A DNA stretch of 5,409 nucleotides from contig DCUN01000097.1 of assembly GCA_002327225.1 (NCBI GenBank), forward strand, positions 18,774-24,182, written 5' to 3'. The first letter of the stretch is position 1. Each line of letters opens with the position of its first letter. This stretch comes from Desulfobulbaceae bacterium UBA2213. Its GTDB lineage: Bacteria; Desulfobacterota; Desulfobulbia; Desulfobulbales; Desulfocapsaceae. A program made the position numbers and the translations under genes. Under the pieces are notes generated by a model, which was not told where the DNA came from, made no database searches, and saw only the letters and a program-made list of their open reading frames with translations. This document shows positions 1 to 5,320 of this stretch, in pieces.

Positions 1-168
1 GATATCTTCCGTGGCAAGGTCGTGGATGTGAGTCCGAAATCCTATGCGGTTGAGGTCACCGGATCCGCGTCAAAGGTCCAGGCAATCATTGATATTCTGA
101 AGCCGATCGGTATTCAGGAGATCGTTCGCACCGGCACTATCGCCATGGCAAGGGCCAGCAAGAAATGA
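1..168 (+). CDS. ilvH: Acetolactate synthase small (regulatory) subunit, C-terminal end only
   Basis: The window opens inside this gene, in frame from base 1, and 55 codons remain before the TGA at 166-168. The visible peptide begins DIFRGKVVDVSPKSYAVEVT and continues through a GIQEIVRTGTIAMAR segment. This matches the C-terminal domain of the small subunit of acetohydroxyacid synthase, where an FR-x-K-V-V-D-V strand and a G-I-x-E-x-x-R-T-G-x-x-A-x-x-R ending are characteristic. In the family this subunit binds the catalytic large subunit, stimulates it and confers feedback inhibition by valine through its N-terminal ACT domain, which lies outside the window. The first step of valine, leucine and isoleucine synthesis is therefore probably encoded just upstream. 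The stop codon overlaps the psd start (ATGA), implying translational coupling. The symbol could equally be ilvN. Identification is good; the upstream extent cannot be seen. Confidence 0.9.
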   Translation, partial: DIFRGKVVDVSPKSYAVEVTGSASKVQAIIDILKPIGIQEIVRTGTIAMARASKK

Positions 169-809
169 TACCCCCTCAGATCCCCATCGCCAAAGAGGGG
201 TATCCCTTTATTGGATTCAGCGCCTTTGTCACCCTCATTATCGCGATTTTAGGGTATGACCTTCTGGCGTTGCCGGCGCTGGCGCTGACCACCTTTGTCG
301 TCTATTTTTTCCGTGATCCTGAACGCATCGGTCCCATCAGCGAAGATGCCCTGATTTCTCCGGCTGATGGCAAGGTGATCCTGATCGAAAAGATCATTGA
401 CGACCAATATCTTCTCGGCCAGGTGTACAAGGTCTCAATCTTCATGAACGTCTTTAACGTCCATGTCAACCGTGCTCCGGTCAGTGGCACCGTTGAAAAG
501 ATCATCTATACTCCGGGGAAATTTTATTCGGCGGACAGTGACCGTGGTGCCATGCACAATGAACATTGCGCCACCCTTCTCCGAAGTGCCAGCGGACAGA
601 GGTTTGCCTTTGTCCAGGTCGCCGGCCTTATTGCCAGAAGGATCGTCTGCTGGCTTGAAGCAGGCGATCAGGTGCGTCGCGGTCAGCGATTTGGTCTGAT
701 CCGTTTTGGTTCCCGTGTTGATCTCTACATCCCCAGCCAGACCCAGCTTGAGATTGCGGTCGGTCAGAAAGTAAGGGCCGGAGAAACTGTCATTGGCTAT
801 CTTCCCTGA
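165..809 (+). CDS. psd: Phosphatidylserine decarboxylase proenzyme, short (~214 aa) form
   Basis: The product decarboxylates phosphatidylserine to phosphatidylethanolamine at the cytoplasmic membrane, using a pyruvoyl group made by self-cleavage. The N-terminus IPIAKEGYPFI is typical of short bacterial Psd proteins and supports the ATG at 165, which overlaps the ilvH stop as ATGA. Two hydrophobic stretches (about residues 14-30 and 33-49) would anchor the protein. The SPADG motif (Asp68) and the FNVHVNRAP motif (His100) are the expected conserved catalytic positions. RFGSRVD near the C-terminus contains Gly182-Ser183 (Ser codon 711-713), the expected site of cleavage into a beta chain and a short alpha chain of about 32 residues that starts with pyruvate. 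Length is normal for the short family and no key residue is missing. The substrate-producing enzyme, pssA, is the next gene. The ribosome binding site is weak, so expression probably depends on coupling to ilvH. Confidence 0.95.
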   Translation: MIPPQIPIAKEGYPFIGFSAFVTLIIAILGYDLLALPALALTTFVVYFFRDPERIGPISEDALISPADGKVILIEKIIDDQYLLGQVYKVSIFMNVFNVHVNRAPVSGTVEKIIYTPGKFYSADSDRGAMHNEHCATLLRSASGQRFAFVQVAGLIARRIVCWLEAGDQVRRGQRFGLIRFGSRVDLYIPSQTQLEIAVGQKVRAGETVIGYLP

Positions 810-827
810 GAAAACGTGCTCAGGGAA
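802..827 (+). other. Perfect 9-bp hairpin containing the psd stop codon
   Basis: TTCCCTGAG (802-810) pairs perfectly with CTCAGGGAA (819-827) around an 8-base loop. The psd TGA stop (807-809) lies inside the left arm. No run of T follows the right arm (the next bases are TCTACCC), so this is not a canonical intrinsic terminator. It could be an RNA processing or stability element that sets the relative levels of psd and pssA, or a weak pause site. The inverted repeat is seen directly; any function is inference. Confidence 0.5.
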
Positions 828-884
828 TCTACCCTCATACATCCAGACACCTCTTTTTGGCGCACCCTTGAAGCCATCCTCACT

Positions 885-890
885 GGAGGA
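885..890 (+). promoter_or_regulatory. Strong Shine-Dalgarno for pssA
   Basis: GGAGGA lies 8 bases before the ATG at 899. It is the best ribosome binding site in the window and fixes the pssA start. Its strength fits with pssA being separated from psd by 89 bases and so unable to rely on translational coupling. Confidence 0.8.
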
Positions 891-898
891 CATCATTC

Positions 899-1657
899 AT
901 GTCAGATAATCAACAGGAAACAAGCTCAAAGTTCTACCCACTCCCCTGCATGTTTACCCTTGCCAGTCTCTTTTGTGGATTTTACTCCATAATCGCCTCT
1001 TTCAAAGGTGATTATGATATCGCAGCCATCGCCATACTGGTTGCGGCAATCTTTGACGGCCTTGACGGCCGGGTCGCGCGAATGACAAGGACCACCAGTC
1101 AATTCGGTGTGGAACTCGACTCACTCTGTGATATGGTCTCCTTTGGCGTCGCCCCCGGAATCCTGGCCTATCTCTGGGCCCTGCATCCTTATGGCCGCTA
1201 TGGCTGGCTGGCCGCCTTTCTCTATGTGGCCATGACCTCATTGCGGCTGGCCCGTTTCAACTCCCAGGATACAAAGTCGGACAGTAAGGATTTCGTGGGT
1301 CTGCCATGCCCTGCCGCTGCCGCCATGGTCGTCACCAGCGTCCTGTTTTGCCGTTTTCTTGGCATCACCGGTGAGGTAAAGCACATCTCCCTGCTGCTGC
1401 TTGTCTATCTGCTTTCCTACCTGATGGTCTCCACCCATAGATACCTCAGCTTTAAAAAACCTAAGGCTGGTAGATTCAAGACCTTTCAGGTTTTAGTCGG
1501 AATGCTGCTCCTCTTTATCCTGATTGCGGCTGAACCCGATGTCATGCTCTTTATTGTCTGTCTTCTTTATATAGCATCAGGCCCAGGCATGGCCATTTAC
1601 ACCAGGATTCGAGGACTCAGGAAAGCACCAGAATCATCTGAGCATCATTCGTCTTAA
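899..1657 (+). CDS. pssA: CDP-diacylglycerol-serine O-phosphatidyltransferase (phosphatidylserine synthase)
   Basis: This integral membrane enzyme transfers phosphatidate from CDP-diacylglycerol to L-serine, giving phosphatidylserine and CMP. The CDP-alcohol phosphatidyltransferase signature D-x2-DG-x2-AR-x8-G-x3-D-x3-D is complete: Asp53, Asp56-Gly57, Ala60-Arg61, Gly70, Asp74 and Asp78. The four aspartates bind the divalent metals in this family. The N-terminal PCMFTLASLFCGFYSI segment is the usual first helix of the membrane-type (Bacillus-like) PssA, and several more hydrophobic helices follow, to about residue 235. The R-L-A-R-F-N segment near residues 116-121 is also typical of PssA rather than of phosphatidylglycerophosphate synthase. 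The 252-residue length is normal. The tail is hydrophilic and His/Ser-rich. The neighbour psd uses its product, so together they form the phosphatidylethanolamine pathway. The start is supported by GGAGGA 8 bases upstream. Confidence 0.94.
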   Translation: MSDNQQETSSKFYPLPCMFTLASLFCGFYSIIASFKGDYDIAAIAILVAAIFDGLDGRVARMTRTTSQFGVELDSLCDMVSFGVAPGILAYLWALHPYGRYGWLAAFLYVAMTSLRLARFNSQDTKSDSKDFVGLPCPAAAAMVVTSVLFCRFLGITGEVKHISLLLLVYLLSYLMVSTHRYLSFKKPKAGRFKTFQVLVGMLLLFILIAAEPDVMLFIVCLLYIASGPGMAIYTRIRGLRKAPESSEHHSS

Positions 1658-1660
1658 CCA

Positions 1661-1680
1661 GTACCTTGAAAACAAGGCAC
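1661..1680 (+). other. Small inverted repeat between pssA and asd
   Basis: CCTTG (1664-1668) and CAAGG (1673-1677) flank a four-A loop. Two more pairs form beyond a single mismatch (GT at 1661-1662 with AC at 1679-1680). The hairpin begins 4 bases after the pssA stop. No T-run follows, so it is at most a weak stability or pause element. It lies in the 60-base pssA-asd gap, which shows no convincing promoter. Confidence 0.25.
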
Positions 1681-1703
1681 GCAAACAATACCAGTATCTT
1701 CAT

Positions 1704-1708
1704 AAGGA
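1704..1708 (+). promoter_or_regulatory. Shine-Dalgarno that decides the asd start
   Basis: AAGGA ends 9 bases before the ATG at 1718 but only 3 bases before the in-frame TTG at 1712. The spacing favours the ATG and makes the longer TTG reading unlikely. Confidence 0.65.
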
Positions 1709-1717
1709 AAATTGAAC

Positions 1718-2746
1718 ATGGGCAGTGAACAGAAAAAATATAATGTTGCCATCGCCGGCGCAACCGGTGCCGTTGGCGGCGCCATGCTTGATGTTTTACG
1801 TCGAAAAAATTTCCCCGTAGGCGAATTAAGGCTCCTTGCCTCTGAACGTTCTGTAGGTAAAAAGATCTCCTTTGACGGCAAAGAACTGACAGTCCAGCTC
1901 CTCTCCAAAGATGCCTTTACAGGAATTGACATTGCCCTTTTTTCAGCGGGTGCCTCGCGCTCCCTCGAGTTCGCACCAGCAGCCGCTGCCGCAGGGGCAG
2001 TTGTCATCGACAACTCCAGCGCCTTCCGCATGGACCCGGAAATCCCCCTGGTCGTTCCCGAAGTCAATCCCCATGCCATTGCCAGGTACAGCAAGCGGGG
2101 CATTATCGCCAACCCTAACTGCTCCACGATCCAGATGCTGGTCGCCCTGAAACCGATCCAGGACAAGGTCGGCATCAAGCGGCTGGTGATCTCGACCTAT
2201 CAGGCTGTCTCCGGCACCGGCGCCAAGGCTATTGATGAACTGAAGGCCCAGGTGAACGCCTATGCCGCCGGCAAACCCATGGAACACAAGGTCTATCCTC
2301 ATCAGATCGCCTTCAACTGCCTGCCGCAAATTGACAGCTTTCTCGACAACGGCTATACCAAGGAAGAGATGAAGATGGTCAACGAGACCAGGAAGATCTT
2401 TGAAGACAACACCATCGGCATTACGGCCACAGCGGTGCGCGTGCCGGTCTTTTACGGACACTCTGAATCGGTGAACATTGAAACGAAAGAAAAGATCAGC
2501 GCCGCCGAAGTCAAGGAGCTCCTCTCCCATGCCGCCGGCGTCCAGCTTGTCGATGAACCGACCTTGTCCCGCTACCCCATGGCTATCGATTGTGAGGGGA
2601 AATTCGAGACACTGGTGGGCAGGATCCGAGAAGATGACTCCATCGCCAATGGCATCAACATGTGGATTGTCTCCGACAATATCCTCAAAGGGGCGGCCCT
2701 CAACGCCGTCCAGATCGCTGAATATTTTATTGCCAACATCAAGTAA
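1718..2746 (+). CDS. asd: Aspartate-semialdehyde dehydrogenase
   Basis: The enzyme reduces L-aspartyl-4-phosphate to aspartate-4-semialdehyde with NADPH in the cytoplasm. This is the branch point to lysine and diaminopimelate, threonine, methionine and isoleucine. Counting from the ATG at 1718 (342 residues), the nucleotide-binding loop GATGAVG is at residues 14-20. The nucleophile Cys135 lies in NPNCSTIQM, the conserved glutamine Gln162 in STYQAVSGTGAKA, and the acid/base histidine His248 in VRVPVFYGHSE. This is the short Gram-positive/delta-type lineage (about 340 aa) rather than the ~367-aa enterobacterial form. An in-frame TTG at 1712 would add two residues, but it sits too close to the AAGGA at 1704-1708. 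All active-site positions are present. The gene has a modest gap to pssA and only 6 bases to rsmD, so it probably shares their transcript. Confidence 0.95.
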   Translation: MGSEQKKYNVAIAGATGAVGGAMLDVLRRKNFPVGELRLLASERSVGKKISFDGKELTVQLLSKDAFTGIDIALFSAGASRSLEFAPAAAAAGAVVIDNSSAFRMDPEIPLVVPEVNPHAIARYSKRGIIANPNCSTIQMLVALKPIQDKVGIKRLVISTYQAVSGTGAKAIDELKAQVNAYAAGKPMEHKVYPHQIAFNCLPQIDSFLDNGYTKEEMKMVNETRKIFEDNTIGITATAVRVPVFYGHSESVNIETKEKISAAEVKELLSHAAGVQLVDEPTLSRYPMAIDCEGKFETLVGRIREDDSIANGINMWIVSDNILKGAALNAVQIAEYFIANIK

Positions 2747-2752
2747 AGAAAT

Positions 2753-3397
2753 TTGAGAATTATAAGCGGATGGGCCAAAGGGAGAAAACTTTTTTCACCG
2801 CCGGCCCGTGAGAATATCATTCGCCCCACCTCTGACCGGGCACGTGAAGCGCTCTTCAACATCATTGGTGACAAGGTCACAGGCGCCTCCGTTCTTGATC
2901 TCTTTGCCGGAACGGGGGCCCTGGGAGTTGAAGCGCTGAGCCGTGGGGCCGGGAGCGTCTGCTTTGTCGATTATCTTCCCCAGGCCCTTGAACTCATACA
3001 CAAAAATATTCAGGTCTGCATGGACGCCCTCGACAATCAGCGGGAAGCTGATGACAAAAGACACACATCCATGCATCTGAACGCCTTCAACCCTGTGACC
3101 CTGCTCAAACATGACCTGCGACGCAGTCTGCCTTTTTTTTCAGAAAAGCTGCGAAGCGCTCCGGGGTTCGATCTGATTTTCCTTGACCCCCCTTATTCCC
3201 AGGGCCTGTCAATTCAATTGCTGCGAGCTTTGGACACCAGCGCCCTTCTGCGCAAGCAGACACTGCTTATCCTCGAAGATCGCGCCAAAGAGTCCCTGCC
3301 GGAAACATTAACGAAACTGACCCTGGTTGACCAGCGCAAATATGGCGAAGCCGGTTTCTGGTTTTACCAGCCTCTGCCGGATGCAACAAGCTTATGA
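2753..3397 (+). CDS. rsmD: 16S rRNA (guanine(966)-N(2))-methyltransferase RsmD
   Basis: The family uses S-adenosylmethionine to methylate N2 of G966 of 16S rRNA in the small ribosomal subunit. The protein starts at a TTG (2753) that gives MRIISGWAKGRKL, matching the conserved RsmD N-terminus exactly, so the non-ATG start is well supported despite a poor ribosome binding site. The family motif RPTSDRAREALF is at residues 24-35. The SAM-binding motif VLDLFAGTGALGVEALSRGA is at 47-66, with acidic Asp73 at the end of the next strand. The catalytic DPPY is at 145-148. The RKYGEAGFWFY ending is also typical. At 214 residues it is somewhat long; the extra length seems to sit around residues 88-115, which are hydrophilic and poorly conserved. 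A run of eight T (3133-3140) lies in frame. The stop overlaps the coaD start as ATGA, and rsmD-coaD adjacency is widespread in bacteria. Confidence 0.94.
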   Translation: MRIISGWAKGRKLFSPPARENIIRPTSDRAREALFNIIGDKVTGASVLDLFAGTGALGVEALSRGAGSVCFVDYLPQALELIHKNIQVCMDALDNQREADDKRHTSMHLNAFNPVTLLKHDLRRSLPFFSEKLRSAPGFDLIFLDPPYSQGLSIQLLRALDTSALLRKQTLLILEDRAKESLPETLTKLTLVDQRKYGEAGFWFYQPLPDATSL

Positions 3398-3888
3398 TCC
3401 CGTCACCCACCCTCGCCATTTATCCAGGCACCTTTGATCCTATCACCATGGGCCACATCGACATCATCAATCGAGCATTGAATCTCTTTGACCGGATCAT
3501 TATCGCCATTGCCATCAATCCTGGAAAAACCCCGCTCTTCACCCTGGATCAACGGATAGAGATGGTTAAAAAATGCTTTCCGGAGGACTACTCGCGCATC
3601 GAAGTGGCAGCGGTTTCAGGCCTTCTGGTCAACTATGCCAAACAGCGCGGCGCCAAGGCGATTATCCGCGGCCTGAGAGCGGTATCAGACTTTGATTACG
3701 AGTTTCAGCTGGCGCTGATGAATCGTAAACTGGAGAGAGAGGTGGATACCCTTTTCCTGATGCCTGCCTTCCGCTGGATCTTTATCAGCTCCTCAATCAT
3801 CAAAGATGCGGCCAGACATGGTGGAGATGTCAGCGAACTGGTACCGGCACACGTCAACCAGCTCCTGATAGAGACCTTTGCGTCCTGA
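3394..3888 (+). CDS. coaD: Phosphopantetheine adenylyltransferase
   Basis: The enzyme adenylates 4'-phosphopantetheine with ATP to give dephospho-CoA and pyrophosphate, the penultimate step of coenzyme A synthesis, in the cytoplasm. The nucleotidyltransferase signature AIYPGTFDPITMGHIDII is at the N-terminus, with Thr13 and the T/H-x-G-H motif residues Gly20-His21. The IIRGLRAVSDFDYEFQLALM block (residues 90-109) is diagnostic of bacterial CoaD. The second nucleotide motif reads ISSSIIKD (131-138), followed by the standard GGDVSELVP. One small oddity is RWIF before ISSS, where Tyr-x-Phe is more usual. The length of 164 residues is normal (about 160). The ATG overlaps the rsmD stop; no clear Shine-Dalgarno is visible, so translation is probably coupled. 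Confidence 0.96.
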   Translation: MIPSPTLAIYPGTFDPITMGHIDIINRALNLFDRIIIAIAINPGKTPLFTLDQRIEMVKKCFPEDYSRIEVAAVSGLLVNYAKQRGAKAIIRGLRAVSDFDYEFQLALMNRKLEREVDTLFLMPAFRWIFISSSIIKDAARHGGDVSELVPAHVNQLLIETFAS

Positions 3889-3930
3889 AGCCCCTAGGCG
3901 CCGGGAACACACCAGTCATTGCCACTTGTC

Positions 3931-4341
3931 ATGCCGCCCTCAAAAACCCCTCACTCCTTGTTTCCAAGCAGGCGACGTTTCCTTCTTATCTTCGGCCTTT
4001 CTGCCCTCTGTTACCCGATTCTGCGCTTTCTGGGATTCAAAGTACCTACTGAGCCTCGTCTTGTTGAAATCAAGGCCACGCTCAGTCCCGGCGGTTTCTT
4101 CCTGGGACCCGACTTCATCCTCTTTGAAGGCGAACAAGGCCCCTGGGCTGTTTCGAGAAAATGCACCCACCTCGGCTGCAAGATCAATTATCTGGCCAAC
4201 GAAGGGTTTCTGGAATGCCCCTGCCACCAGTCCCGTTTCACCCCTCAGGGCGAGGTCATTCAAGGGCCGGCCAAAAGGCCTCTCCCCCGTTTCAAGGTTG
4301 AGAAGCTTGATAATTCAGGCGGCTACATCGTCACCATCTGA
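3931..4341 (+). CDS. Rieske 2Fe-2S protein with Tat signal/anchor, subunit of a bc-type complex
   Basis: This is a short (136 aa from the ATG at 3931) membrane-anchored iron-sulfur protein expected to carry electrons from quinol at cytochrome b to a cytochrome c-type acceptor on the outer face of the inner membrane. A twin-arginine signal, SRRRFLL (residues 13-19), precedes a hydrophobic helix (about 17-36) that probably stays as the anchor. The cluster motifs are CTHLGC and CPCHQS. Cys78, His80, Cys96 and His99 are the expected 2Fe-2S ligands, with Cys83-Cys98 the expected disulfide. The histidine-to-cysteine spacing of 15 fits the family. Gln100 replaces the usual Gly of CPCHGS. The start is uncertain: TTG codons at 3919 and 3958 are in frame, and none has a good ribosome binding site. 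The cytochrome b gene follows after 15 bases. The 42-base gap to coaD shows no convincing promoter or terminator. Confidence 0.88.
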   Translation: MPPSKTPHSLFPSRRRFLLIFGLSALCYPILRFLGFKVPTEPRLVEIKATLSPGGFFLGPDFILFEGEQGPWAVSRKCTHLGCKINYLANEGFLECPCHQSRFTPQGEVIQGPAKRPLPRFKVEKLDNSGGYIVTI

Positions 4342-4356
4342 CCCTTACTGAACCCC

Positions 4357-5196
4357 ATGAACAGTCTATTACAAGGCAAATTCGCTGACGTCAAATGGGG
4401 AGAGTGGGGCCTGATCTCTCTTTTCATCTCGGTGCTCTCAGGCGTGGTGGTGGCCTTCCAGTATGACTCGGCTACCCCGCTCTACTCCGCCGGCTCCCTT
4501 GATGTGCTTGTTCCTTTCGGCGACTATTTCCGCTCACTCCACTTCTATTCCAGCCAACTCTTCTTCCTGCTCTCCCTTGTCCACTTCTGGGCCATCTTTA
4601 AACGCAGCGATACCTATAGCCGGACCCAATGGATCAGGCTGACTGCCACCCTGCCGGTCGGACTGCTCCTGCTCTTCAGCGGCTACGTCCTGCGGGGAGA
4701 CAGCACCGGCTCCTCCGCCGGCCTGATTGCCGAAAATATCATCACCGCTGTTCCCGTAGCAGGAGGAGCATTAAATGATCTTCTTTTTTCCATCACTGAC
4801 GACGGCATGAAGCGGGTCTATATCAACCATGTTATCGGCTTCGGTCTCGTCTGGGGCGTACTGGCCTGGGAACATCTGCGCAGATACCGCACCTCTTTCC
4901 GCCAACATCCTTTGCTGACGGCTACCATCCTTTTTTTCTGCCTGCTGCTCACAGCCCCGTTTGAGCCGGAAACCCTTGGACTTCTGCACATCAATGGCCC
5001 CTGGTTTTTTCTCGGCCTCCAGGAACTGCTCAGAGTCCTGCCCCCACTGCTTGCCGGGGTTATTTTCCCCAGCACCCTGCTCCTCGCCCTCTTCTTGCTG
5101 CAGCCAGCGAGCAGGTACTCTCACCGCCTCCTCACCTTTATCCTCGGCTGGTTTGGCCTCTATACCATCCTCACAGCCATTGCCCTCTGCCGCTGA
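4357..5196 (+). CDS. Compact cytochrome b (b6/subunit IV-like, single chain) of a bc-type quinol oxidoreductase
   Basis: This membrane protein of 279 residues has about eight predicted helices. The first half matches cytochrome b6: FRSLH...LSLVH supplies His62 and His76, and YINH...WEH supplies His158 and His173, the expected axial ligands of two b hemes. The spacings of 14 and 15 are those of b6 proteins rather than mitochondrial cytochrome b (14 and 14). AVPVAGG (131-137) aligns with the cd-loop of b6. The second half (about 185-279) resembles subunit IV: a helix, an extramembrane loop, then GPWFFLGLQELLR (214-226) where PEWYF...ILR is usual, and two more helices. The segment GYVLRGD (109-115) stands where GY-x-LPWDQ is usual. 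It would oxidise quinol together with the Rieske protein encoded just upstream. No Shine-Dalgarno is visible before the ATG. No cytochrome c1 or f gene is in the window. Family placement is firm; the exact electron acceptor is unknown. Confidence 0.87.
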   Translation: MNSLLQGKFADVKWGEWGLISLFISVLSGVVVAFQYDSATPLYSAGSLDVLVPFGDYFRSLHFYSSQLFFLLSLVHFWAIFKRSDTYSRTQWIRLTATLPVGLLLLFSGYVLRGDSTGSSAGLIAENIITAVPVAGGALNDLLFSITDDGMKRVYINHVIGFGLVWGVLAWEHLRRYRTSFRQHPLLTATILFFCLLLTAPFEPETLGLLHINGPWFFLGLQELLRVLPPLLAGVIFPSTLLLALFLLQPASRYSHRLLTFILGWFGLYTILTAIALCR

Positions 5197-5207
5197 TCCA
5201 AGCGGCA
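5188..5207 (+). other. Perfect 7-bp hairpin containing the cytochrome b stop codon
   Basis: TGCCGCT (5188-5194) pairs with AGCGGCA (5201-5207) around a 6-base loop. The TGA stop (5194-5196) begins at the last base of the left arm. The sequence after it (ATCCCTTATG) lacks a U-tract, so it is a poor intrinsic terminator. It may stabilise the 3' end of the message or cause a pause. The pairing is seen directly; function is inference. Confidence 0.4.
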
Positions 5208-5253
5208 ATCCCTTATGCCTGTACCTCATGCCCTGGGGACAGCCAACCATCTG

Positions 5254-5280
5254 TTGAAACATATTTTTCCGGAATAAAAT
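5254..5280 (+). promoter_or_regulatory. Possible sigma70-like promoter, weak
   Basis: TTGAAA (5254-5259) and TAAAAT (5275-5280) resemble -35 and -10 hexamers, but the spacer is only 15 bases, shorter than the preferred 17. The repeat cluster begins at the last bases of the putative -10. A second, poorer pair is TTGCAT (5338-5343) with TATAAG (5358-5363), only 14 bases apart. Either could drive a gene beyond the right edge. Confidence 0.25.
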
Positions 5281-5320
5281 ACCTTCGAAATACCTTCTGG
5301 GTCATACCTTTGCATACCTT
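5279..5320. repeat. Four direct copies of ATACCTT
   Basis: ATACCTT occurs at 5279-5285, 5290-5296, 5304-5310 and 5314-5320, with start-to-start steps of 11, 14 and 10 bases. The last two copies extend to CATACCTTTG. Two of the steps are close to one helical turn, as in clustered sites for a DNA-binding regulator, but it could also be a degenerate short tandem repeat. On the other strand the unit reads AAGGTAT. The repeats are seen directly; a regulatory role is a guess. Confidence 0.5.

Noticed and set aside
435..896. 153-codon open frame on the minus strand across psd
   Set aside because: It lies antisense to a complete, motif-rich psd gene, shows no recognisable motif and has no independent support.
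1943..2530. 195-codon open frame on the minus strand across asd
   Set aside because: It is an antisense shadow of asd, whose catalytic motifs are all on the + strand; the composition follows from the asd codons.
3889..3930. GC-rich palindromic bits (CCTAGG, GGCGCC) after coaD, considered as a terminator
   Set aside because: The two short palindromes do not combine into a stable single stem and no T-run follows.
3878..4351. 157-codon + strand frame overlapping the coaD end and the Rieske gene
   Set aside because: The alternative frame has no domain signature, while the frame starting at 3931 carries a Tat signal and a full Rieske motif.
4771..5262. 163-codon minus-strand frame across the cytochrome b gene
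   Set aside because: It is a charged, low-complexity shadow of hydrophobic membrane codons, opposite a clear cytochrome b.
5238..5268. Weak stem followed by a T-run, considered as a terminator after cytochrome b
   Set aside because: Only about four to five pairs form (ACAG with CTGT plus a wobble), and the T-run starts too far after the stem.
5215..5277. 20-codon + strand frame in the tail
   Set aside because: No ribosome binding site, no recognisable sequence, and too short to distinguish from chance.
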